NCBI RefSeq assembly: GCF_001854805.1
Contig: NZ_MBLO01000257.1
Coordinates: 57,659-121,658, forward strand
DNA from: Pseudofrankia coriaricola
GTDB lineage: Bacteria > Actinomycetota > Actinomycetes > Frankiales > Frankiaceae
Direction of reading: 5' to 3'
DNA length: 64,000 nucleotides
How positions within the stretch are numbered: the stretch's first letter is position 1; every line of letters starts with the position of its first letter. The position numbers and the translations under genes were made by a program. A model generated the notes under the pieces. It did not search any database. It was not told the DNA's origin and saw only the letters and a program-made list of their open reading frames with translations. This document shows, one piece after another, positions 1 to 6,410 of the stretch.

Positions 1-248
1 GTGCGCCGCAGCCGGGACCGCTCGGCCTCGGACAGGTTGTCGATGCGTCGGCCGCGGTAGACGACCTCGCCGGCGTCCGGGCGCAGGATGCCCGAGAGGC
101 AGTGCAGCAGGGTGGATTTGCCGCAGCCGCTGGGCCCGGTCACCGCGACGATCTCCCCTTCCGCGATCGCGAGATTCACCCCGCGCAGGGCCGCGACGGC
201 CCCGTACGACCGGACGAGGCCGCGGGCCTCCAGCAGGACTGTGGTCAT
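1..248 (-). CDS. ABC transporter ATP-binding protein (N-terminal part, cut by window edge)
   Basis: Only the first ~82 residues are present because the gene runs off the left edge. The reverse strand opens with ATG at 248 and reads a typical ABC nucleotide-binding start: an aromatic A-loop region (RSYGAV, about residues 13-18) and a perfect Walker A motif GPSGCGKST at about 39-47, followed by LLHCLSGILRPDAGEV. This is the MacB/LolD-type class that usually pairs with FtsX-like permeases, although the permease is not visible. Its ATG overlaps the TGA of the PadR gene as ATGA, so the two are probably translated together and the regulator likely controls this exporter. Family assignment is strong; substrate is unknown. 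Confidence 0.85.
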   Translation of the reverse strand, partial: MTTVLLEARGLVRSYGAVAALRGVNLAIAEGEIVAVTGPSGCGKSTLLHCLSGILRPDAGEVVYRGRRIDNLSEAERSRLRR

Positions 249-796
249 GCAGAGCCTTCCTGGGCTTGAGTCGCGACCCGTTCCAGCGTGGTGCGCAGCC
301 AGCGCAGGTCGGCGTCGAGGTGGGTGATGGCGTAGTCGAGGGCGATCACGTCGGACAGCCCCGTCGCCGGGTCGGCCTTCAGCGCCGTCAGCTCGCGCAG
401 CCTGGCGGCGTGCGTCGCCCGCTGCGCGACGAGGTAGTCCCGCGCCGTGGCAGCGTCCGCCGCGAACAGGGCGACGACGACCTTGGCCAGCAGCGCGCCG
501 GCGACGTGCGGCGCCGGCGGCTCCACCGCGGTGAGCCAGGCGCGCAGGCCCGCGAGGCCCTCGGCGGTGATGGCGTAGCTGGTGCGCTCGGGGCCGCCGG
601 CCTGGTCCTGGCCCACGGGCGTCACCAGGCCGTCGCGCACCAGCCTGGCAAGCGTCGTGTAGACCTGCCCGAACGCCAGCGGCCGCGCGCGCGGCAGCTG
701 CTCGTCGTAGGACCGCTTCAGCTCGTATCCATGCCGGGGCCCGCCGGCCAGCAGGCCCAGCAGCACGTGCGACGTGACGGATCCGGTCGAAGACAC
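245..796 (-). CDS. PadR-family transcriptional regulator
   Basis: 183 residues from a GTG at 796. The N-terminal half (about residues 8-85) is a PadR winged helix: LLGLLAGGPRHGYELKRSY, then AFGQVYTTLARLVRDGLV and an Arg/Thr/Tyr wing. The C-terminal half is the helical dimerisation part with ALDYAITHLDADLRWL. The frame stays open far upstream (to 1483), but that extension only mirrors the hydrolase gene on another frame, so the GTG start next to the PadR domain is preferred. Its stop codon overlaps the ATG of the ABC ATPase. PadR proteins typically repress a neighbouring transporter and their own gene and respond to small phenolics or drugs; the ligand here is unknown. Confidence 0.85.
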   Translation of the reverse strand: MSSTGSVTSHVLLGLLAGGPRHGYELKRSYDEQLPRARPLAFGQVYTTLARLVRDGLVTPVGQDQAGGPERTSYAITAEGLAGLRAWLTAVEPPAPHVAGALLAKVVVALFAADAATARDYLVAQRATHAARLRELTALKADPATGLSDVIALDYAITHLDADLRWLRTTLERVATQAQEGSA

Positions 797-802
797 TCCG
801 CA

Positions 803-812
803 ACTATGTAGT
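803..812. promoter_or_regulatory. short inverted repeat, candidate PadR operator
   Basis: ACTATGTAGT (ACTA and TAGT arms around TG) lies 7-16 bp upstream of the PadR GTG start, in a small AT-rich patch of an otherwise GC-rich region. PadR dimers bind short AT-rich palindromes, so autorepression from here is plausible. This is inferred from position and symmetry only. Confidence 0.35.
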
Positions 813-864
813 GAGTGAATAGCTGGCGTCAAGGCCACCCAGAGCGGGCATAGGCCGCCAGGCC

Positions 865-1635
865 CTACCCGGCGCCGAGAAGGCCGGGGAGGGCCTCGAC
901 GACCAGGGACCAGTCGGGGGAAGAGGGGTCGGTCAGCGTGTAGTGGTCGCCCTGGGCTTCCAGCAGGCTCGCGGGGGCGCCGGCTCCGGTGGCGGCCTCG
1001 ACGTAGCGGACGCTCTGGCCGAACGGGACCTCGTCGTCGGCGCGGGCGTGGACGCACAGGACGGGCACGCGCAGCGGGATGGCCGCGGACGGGTCGGCCA
1101 GGCGGTACTCCCCGGGCAGGTCGTCCGGGCCGCCGCCCATGAGGTCGAGGGCCGCCGTCCCGCCGACGCCGCCGCGCGCGCAGTCCGCGAGCCACAGCGC
1201 GCCCGCCAGGGACACCACCGCCGTCAGCCGCACCCGCGGCCCGGCGCCCGGCGCCGTGGCGGGCAGCTTCGCCCGCCCGGCCGCCCATGTCGCGAGGTGG
1301 CCGCCCGCGCTGTGCCCGATCGCGACGACATGTGACGTGTCGACGGGTAGGTCGGCGAGCAGGTCGATTCCGGCCGCGACATCCGCGAACGTCGCCGGCC
1401 AGCCGCCGCCCCGGCCGACCCGCCCGTACTCCAGGTTCCACACCGCGTACCCGTGCCGGGCCAGGTCGGCCGCCAGCGGCCATCCCTCCGAGACACCGTA
1501 ACGCGCCCGCCAGAACCCGCCGTGCAAGAAGATCACTACGCCGGTGGTGGGCGAGGCGCCGGCGTCATCCACGGGCAGCCACAGCTCGCCGAACTGGTCC
1601 GGACCGGGGCCATACCTGTGGATCGCGGGCCTCAT
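865..1635 (-). CDS. alpha/beta hydrolase, kynurenine formamidase-like
   Basis: 256 residues, ATG at 1635. The fold is an esterase/lipase-type alpha/beta hydrolase: HGGFW oxyanion motif at 38-42, nucleophile elbow GHSAGG at 107-112 (Ser109), acid in ARADDEVP (Asp200/201) and His231 in GDHYTL. The HGGxW plus GHSAGxH combination is the hallmark of eukaryotic-type arylformamidases that hydrolyse N-formyl-L-kynurenine to kynurenine and formate. The tryptophan operon on the same strand (14263-4709) encodes every other step but no formamidase, so this gene is a good candidate for the missing enzyme, although two plus-strand genes separate it from the operon. A general carboxylesterase is the alternative. 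Confidence 0.75.
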   Translation of the reverse strand: MRPAIHRYGPGPDQFGELWLPVDDAGASPTTGVVIFLHGGFWRARYGVSEGWPLAADLARHGYAVWNLEYGRVGRGGGWPATFADVAAGIDLLADLPVDTSHVVAIGHSAGGHLATWAAGRAKLPATAPGAGPRVRLTAVVSLAGALWLADCARGGVGGTAALDLMGGGPDDLPGEYRLADPSAAIPLRVPVLCVHARADDEVPFGQSVRYVEAATGAGAPASLLEAQGDHYTLTDPSSPDWSLVVEALPGLLGAG

Positions 1636-1697
1636 CCCGCCATTCTCCCCGGCAGATCGGCAATGGCCCGCCTCGGGACGTGGCTGCCGGGCGGCGC

Positions 1698-1733
1698 AAA
1701 TGTAACCGGTAAGTTACGGTTCGATTTACATTT
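1698..1733. promoter_or_regulatory. nested inverted repeats in the 1636-1985 intergenic region
   Basis: The 350-bp gap between the divergent hydrolase (start 1635) and the acidic protein (start 1986) holds an AT-rich island. Outer arms AAATGTA (1698-1704) and TACATTT (1727-1733) enclose inner arms GTAAC (1702-1706) and GTTAC (1713-1717). The symmetry resembles TetR-type operators, and the position would suit control of either gene. Nothing else recognisable lies in the gap. Confidence 0.4.
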
Positions 1734-1985
1734 CGGTCCGATTGGCGGCCGGCGGCCGCCCTGAGCCGGACAAGCGCGGGGCAGACGGGCCCACGGTGGA
1801 CGTCGTGGGCGGCTGGCGGTGCCAGGACGCCTGGCTCGACGTAGCCTGATCACGGGGGTGCCCGCCCTCCGGAGGAGGCATGATCATGTTTCTCCCGCAC
1901 GTGGCGGGCATCATGCCAACGGGGCGGTGCCCTCCGGGCACAATGCCAACAGGCCGTGCCCGGGCGCACGGGGAGGTGGCCGCCG

Positions 1986-3326
1986 ATGAGCCGGTACGCG
2001 GTGGACGTCCACGACCGCACGCTGATGGTGTCGTGGGATACCGGGCTGGGTGACGTCGCTGAGAAGGTCGCCCGGTTCCCACGGGCCGTCGACGAGTCGG
2101 ACGCGCTGCAACTGGCGCGCACGTTGACATTTCTCTCCGCCGCCGCCTGGCGTACCTACACGCACCCGGAGGAGTCGGCGCTGCAGGCGCTGCCGACGGG
2201 TGACGACAGCCTGACCGGCCGCGGCAGGGATGTCTTCGGCAAGGCGATAGCGGCGATCGAGCAGCCGCACCTGCCACATGAGGGGCTGATCCAGCAGGCC
2301 GTGGTCGTCGTCGAGGAGGCGGCGCACCGGGTCGGCCGGGCATTGCACGCGATCTCCGACACCGAGTTGACCACCGAGGTCGCCGCGGAGGTGCGGGCTG
2401 AGCTCGACGCCGTCGAGCGCGCCGAGCTGGGCGAGCTGTCGGGCCGCGCCCGCCAGGCGGTGACGCTCAGCCGCGCGGACGCGTCGCCGCTGCAGGTCGC
2501 CGCCGCCGACGCGCTGCTGCGCGGCGACCCGCTCGGCAGCCGCGCGCTGTTCACCGACGTCGAACCGACGGCGGCCGCGATCGCGGCGGCGCACTGGCTG
2601 CACGCGGCGGCGATCGTGGCCGCCCGGCACGCCGACCTCGACGTCACCCAGGTCGTGGCCGAGGCCGACACCATCGAGCCGCTCCCGCACCGCACGCCCA
2701 CGCTGGTGCTTCACCAGGTCGACGGGGGCGACTCGCCCCGCGAGGCGGTGCTCGACCTGATCGCGCACGCGCTGGTCGTCGCCGAGGGCCGCAACCCCGA
2801 CCTGGACGACATCTTCGAATGGGTCGCGGAGATCGTCGAGGACGGTCCGCCGGCCCCGGACGACGAGGGCGAGGAGCGGCTGCCGCGCCGGCAGACGCGC
2901 ACGCCGATCCTGCCGACCGAGGGCCTGGCGATCCAGATCCGCGGCGTGGGCGACCGTTCCGCGGACGACGACCTGGACGACGTCCGCGGCCTCGATGACG
3001 ACGACGATGACGATGACGACGAGGAGTTCGGCGAGACGCTCTTGCTGCCGGACCGGCTGACCCCGCTGGACCCGCGCCGGCCGGCGGTCGACCTTCTCGA
3101 GGACCTGCTCGCCGGGATCCACGGCTGCTGGCTGCTCTACCGCGAGTTCGCCGACCCGCCGAGCGTCCCCCGCCCACCGGCACCGGCGCCGCCCGTGGCC
3201 GACTCCGAGCCGGTCACCCCGGAGACGGTCTCCGCCGCCCGCCGCAAGCGTCGCGAGCAGCTGCGCCGCGCCTTCGACGACGAGGTCCGGGCAGCGGCCG
3301 CCACCCTCCGCGACCAGCTGGTGTAG
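1986..3326 (+). CDS. hypothetical acidic protein with poly-Asp tract
   Basis: 446 residues. The ATG at 1986 (MSRYAVDVHDRT) is chosen because GGGGAGGTGG lies just upstream; an in-frame ATG 30 bp earlier lacks this. I do not recognise a family. The first ~280 residues look helical, rich in Ala, Glu, Asp and Leu, with no membrane segment or signal peptide. Residues about 290-350 are strongly acidic, ending in nine consecutive Asp (about 337-345) then EE. A Pro-rich stretch (PPSVPRPPAPAPPVAD) precedes a basic C-terminus with SAARRKRREQLRR and a final short helix. The acidic tract could bind cations or basic partners. A cytosolic, possibly DNA- or ribosome-associated role is only speculation. Confidence 0.7.
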   Translation: MSRYAVDVHDRTLMVSWDTGLGDVAEKVARFPRAVDESDALQLARTLTFLSAAAWRTYTHPEESALQALPTGDDSLTGRGRDVFGKAIAAIEQPHLPHEGLIQQAVVVVEEAAHRVGRALHAISDTELTTEVAAEVRAELDAVERAELGELSGRARQAVTLSRADASPLQVAAADALLRGDPLGSRALFTDVEPTAAAIAAAHWLHAAAIVAARHADLDVTQVVAEADTIEPLPHRTPTLVLHQVDGGDSPREAVLDLIAHALVVAEGRNPDLDDIFEWVAEIVEDGPPAPDDEGEERLPRRQTRTPILPTEGLAIQIRGVGDRSADDDLDDVRGLDDDDDDDDDEEFGETLLLPDRLTPLDPRRPAVDLLEDLLAGIHGCWLLYREFADPPSVPRPPAPAPPVADSEPVTPETVSAARRKRREQLRRAFDDEVRAAAATLRDQLV

Positions 3327-3381
3327 GACACCCAGGACCCGGCCGCCCACCCCGGGAACGGAGCCCGCAGGGATTGGACGT

Positions 3382-3648
3382 TCAGCGGCGGGTGACCGCG
3401 TCGGCGCGGAGGCCCGGCCACGAGCGAAGCGAAGGGACCCCGTGCGGGCTGGCTGTGGATGGGTGAGGTTTCGGCGGTGGGTGACCGTGCTGGGCGCGGA
3501 GGCGCGCCTCGCGGAGGCCCGGCCACGAGCGAAGCGAAGGGACCCCGTGCGGGCTGGCTGTGGATAGGTGAGGTTTCGGCGGTGGGTGACCGTGCTGGGC
3601 GCGGAGGCGCGCCTCGCGGAGGCCCGGCCACGAGCGAAGCGAACGTGG
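3382..3648. repeat. 105-bp direct tandem repeat (about 2.5 copies)
   Basis: The 455-bp gene-free gap 3327-3781 is dominated by a tandem repeat. The marker GGCCCGGCCACGAGCGAAGC begins at 3411, 3516 and 3621, exactly 105 bp apart. The first copy lacks about 15 bp (GCGCGCCTCGCGGA region) that copies two and three share, and copies differ at a few positions. The period is a multiple of three, so open frames run through it, but the predicted peptides are only repeat translations. The stretch ends shortly before the patatin gene, and short GAGCGAAGCGA-like words continue to about 3765. Confidence 0.9.
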
Positions 3649-3781
3649 TTGGGCCGCAGCGAGGTCGCCGTAGCGCCCGTGAGCGGAGGAGGACACGGCG
3701 CGGAGGTCCCTCGGGAGCGAAGCGAGTGAGGGGCCGGAGCGCCGTGCCCGCACGGAGCGAACCAGGAAGAAGGAGGGGCGG

Positions 3782-4654
3782 ATGTCGCGGGCGCTGGTGC
3801 TCGGCGGTGGTGGGCTGGCCGGGATCGCATGGGAGATCGGGCTGCTCGCGGAGCTCACCCACGGCGGGTCGGACCTGACCGCGGCGGACACCGTGATCGG
3901 AACGTCCGCCGGCTCGGTCGTCGGCGCCCTGCTGCGCACCGGGCAGAGCCTCGACGAGCAGCTCGCCGCCCACCTGGAGGGCGCCGGCGCTGGCGCCGAG
4001 CTCACCGTGAAGCTCGACGTCGACCTGCTGGCGAACATGTTCGGCGAGGCCATCAGCGGTGCCCGTGACCTGCCCGGCGCGCTGTCCCGGATCGGCGCGA
4101 TGGCGCTGGCCACCCCGACCGTCAGCGAGGCCGAGCGGCGCCGCGTCATCGAGGCCCGGCTTCCCCGGCACGAGTGGCCGGCGCGCCGGCTCCTCGTCAC
4201 CGCGATCGACGCCGAGCGCGGCACGCTGGTGACCTTCGACAAGGACTCGGGCGTGCCGCTGGTGGACGCGGTGGCGGCGAGCTGCGCCGTCCCCGGGGTC
4301 TGGCCGCCCGTGAGCATCGACGGCCGCCGCTACCTCGACGGCGGCTCCGGCTCGGCGACCAACGCCACCCTCGCCGCCGGCCACGACACCGTCCTCGTCA
4401 TGGCCCCGATGACCACCCCGGGCCGCGGCCCGTTCCTCGGCATCGAGGACGAGGTACACGACCTGGAGAAGTCCGGTAGCCGCGTCCTGGTCGTCACCGC
4501 CGACGATGCCGCTCGCGCCGCCTTCGGCCTGAACTCGCTCGACCCCGCCGTCCGCCCCGCCTCCGCCCGCGCCGGGCGCCGCCAGGGCTGGTCCCTGTCC
4601 CACGCCGTCCGCGAGTTCTGGACCGCCGGAGCGGCCGGAGCGGCCGGAGCGTAG
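3782..4654 (+). CDS. patatin-like phospholipase
   Basis: 290 residues from ATG 3782, preceded by AGGAAGAAGGAGGGGCGG. Patatin core: glycine-rich oxyanion loop GGGGLAG (8-14), nucleophile GTSAGS with Ser42, and catalytic-dyad Asp186 in YLDGGSGS. Family members are serine acyl hydrolases that release fatty acids from membrane lipids, and bacterial ones may be cytosolic or secreted; no signal peptide is visible here. The C-terminus ends in an Ala/Gly repeat (GAAGAAGA). The gene stands alone between a tandem repeat and the convergent lysE-like gene. A second, different patatin lies at 59054-60133. Confidence 0.9.
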   Translation: MSRALVLGGGGLAGIAWEIGLLAELTHGGSDLTAADTVIGTSAGSVVGALLRTGQSLDEQLAAHLEGAGAGAELTVKLDVDLLANMFGEAISGARDLPGALSRIGAMALATPTVSEAERRRVIEARLPRHEWPARRLLVTAIDAERGTLVTFDKDSGVPLVDAVAASCAVPGVWPPVSIDGRRYLDGGSGSATNATLAAGHDTVLVMAPMTTPGRGPFLGIEDEVHDLEKSGSRVLVVTADDAARAAFGLNSLDPAVRPASARAGRRQGWSLSHAVREFWTAGAAGAAGA

Positions 4655-4708
4655 ACCGGTGGCTCCGAAACCGCGGGTGCTGTCGCCGGCAGGTGGCGGT
4701 GACGCCCC

Positions 4709-5347
4709 CTAACTATGGCGGCCGGTGACGGCGACGTTGAGGCCCACGCCGATCATGGCCAGGCCGCCGGCGCCGCCGATGGCCGCCAGGCGCCGCGGGT
4801 TCCCGGTGAACCACGACCGCACGGCGCTCGCGACCATCGCCCACCCGCTGTCGGAGACCAGCCCGATGCCGATCGCGAGCAGCGACATCAGCAGCATCTG
4901 GGCGGGAATGTGCCCCGCCTCGCGGCTGACGAACTGGGGCAGCACCGCGCCGAACATGATCAGTGCCTTGGGGTTGGTGACCCCGACGACGAAGCCCTGC
5001 CGGATCGTCCGCCACCTCGACAGCGCCTCGACATGCTCACCGGCCACCGCCGCCAGCTCGCGGCGGTGCCGGATCGCCTGGATGCCCAGCCAGACGAGAT
5101 AGGTCCCGCCGGCCAGTTTCACGGCCAGGAAGGCGATCGCCGAGCGCTCCACCAGCGTGCCCAGGCCGAAGGCGACCAGCACCGCCACGACGTAGTTGCC
5201 CAGCCCGCTGCCGACCGCGCTCACGATCGCGGGCCCCCGCCCCAGCGACAGCGCCCGCCCGACCACGAACAGCACGCTCGGACCCGGAACCACGATCAGG
5301 ACGAACGCGGCGACGGCGAACCCGGCCAACTGTCCACCAGAGATCAT
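4709..5347 (-). CDS. LysE/RhtB-family amino-acid exporter
   Basis: 212 residues, ATG at 5347, hydrophobic throughout with about six membrane segments. Family signatures are PGPS at 21-24 in the first helix and NPKA at 125-128, with WLGIQAIRH in between. LysE/RhtB carriers export amino acids and related amines by proton antiport. The gene starts 84 bp after tryptophan 2,3-dioxygenase on the same strand, so it is probably the last gene of the tryptophan operon. It could export tryptophan, kynurenine or hydroxyanthranilate when the pathway is overloaded; the substrate is an inference from context. Confidence 0.88.
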   Translation of the reverse strand: MISGGQLAGFAVAAFVLIVVPGPSVLFVVGRALSLGRGPAIVSAVGSGLGNYVVAVLVAFGLGTLVERSAIAFLAVKLAGGTYLVWLGIQAIRHRRELAAVAGEHVEALSRWRTIRQGFVVGVTNPKALIMFGAVLPQFVSREAGHIPAQMLLMSLLAIGIGLVSDSGWAMVASAVRSWFTGNPRRLAAIGGAGGLAMIGVGLNVAVTGRHS

Positions 5348-5431
5348 TTGGGGATCTTATCCGCGAACGCGGCGACGGCGGGCCTGGCTGATGCCCGTGC
5401 TCGGCGCGCCCTCCCGGCCTGGAGCTGGGCG

Positions 5432-6283
5432 TCAGGGGCGGGAGCGGACCTGCCAGAGGTCGGGGAAACTCGGATGGAAGAGCGTGGAGCGCAGGTACTC
5501 GGCGCCGGGGGAGCCGCCGGTGCCGGTCCTGGCTCCGATGATGCGTTCGACCATCTTGACGTGGCGGTATCGCCACTCCTGGATGCCCTCGTCGATGTCG
5601 ACGAGGGCCTCGCACACGCCGGCGGGTACGCCGCGCTCGTCGGCGTACGCCTCGGCGAGGGCCGCCTGGACGAGTTCGTCCCCACCGGGCCAGGGCAGGC
5701 GGGGGTCGCGGTCGAGGATCTCGTCAGGGAGCTTCCAGCCGGCGGTGGCGAGGTAGCGCAGCAGGGAGTCGAAGATCGAGCGGCGGCGCATGATGGCGTC
5801 GAGGGTGGCGTCGTCCGGGCTCCCGGAGCCGGCGAAGTCGCGGCGGCCGAGGGTGGCCTCGATCCAGCGGAACTGGAACGACTGGAAGCCACTCGAGCTG
5901 CCGAGCTCCGGGCGGAAGCGCGCGAACTGGCGCGGGGTCATCGTCTCCAGGACGTCCAGCTGGCCCACGACCGTCTTGAGGATCTTCGCGACGCGCCTGG
6001 CGGTCTGCAGAGCGCCGACGCCGTCGCCGGACTCCAGGCGGTGCCGCAACAGGTCGAGCTCGCGCAGGATCTGCTTGAACCACAGCTCGTAGACCTGGTG
6101 AATGATCACGAACAGCAGCTCGTCGTGCTCGTCGGTGCGCGGGTGCTGGCAGGACAGCAGCTCGTCGAGGTGGAGGTAGCCGCCATAGGTCAGATCACCG
6201 TGGCTGGTCGTGGCGTCGGCCCTTTCGGCGCGGCCGCCGGGGCCGCCGGCCGGTGCGGAGGTGCCTGATGCCGTGCTCACCAA
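5432..6283 (-). CDS. kynA: tryptophan 2,3-dioxygenase
   Basis: 283 residues, ATG at 6283. Heme enzyme that opens the indole ring of L-tryptophan with O2 to give N-formylkynurenine. Motifs follow the family in order: LTYGGYLHLDELL (31-43), IHQVYELWFKQI with active-site His62, RPELGSSSGFQS around Arg124, proximal heme ligand His241 in EWRYRHVKMVER, and the substrate carboxylate loop GTGGS (254-258). Length matches bacterial TDO. The first ~28 residues are a low-complexity Ala/Gly/Arg leader. It is the eighth gene of the minus-strand operon, 127 bp after kmo, and acts first in the pathway although transcribed near the end. Confidence 0.96.
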   Translation of the reverse strand: MVSTASGTSAPAGGPGGRAERADATTSHGDLTYGGYLHLDELLSCQHPRTDEHDELLFVIIHQVYELWFKQILRELDLLRHRLESGDGVGALQTARRVAKILKTVVGQLDVLETMTPRQFARFRPELGSSSGFQSFQFRWIEATLGRRDFAGSGSPDDATLDAIMRRRSIFDSLLRYLATAGWKLPDEILDRDPRLPWPGGDELVQAALAEAYADERGVPAGVCEALVDIDEGIQEWRYRHVKMVERIIGARTGTGGSPGAEYLRSTLFHPSFPDLWQVRSRP

Positions 6284-6410
6284 TGTCCTCCGTTTCCTCG
6301 TCCACCGGGCACGTCACCGCGGAGGACCGGGTGGATGCCGGTGATGTCTGGCCGGGATGTCACGGCGCCCAGCGGGGTCTCGGCGGGCGTCGACGGCGTC
6401 GGTCCCGCGT

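Noticed and set aside
797..1483. Long N-terminal extension of the PadR protein
   Set aside because: The frame is open through the hydrolase gene, but its Arg/Pro-rich translation is a composition shadow. The GTG at 796 directly precedes the domain.
3382..3648. CRISPR array
   Set aside because: Repeats are contiguous without unique spacers and there are no cas genes.
3459..3878. Small protein encoded by the 105-bp repeat
   Set aside because: The repeat period is divisible by three so frames remain open by construction; the peptide has no natural features and runs into the patatin gene.
4715..6268. Large plus-strand gene opposite lysE and kynA
   Set aside because: It mirrors two well-supported genes on the other strand and has no recognisable domain, as expected from high-GC shadows.
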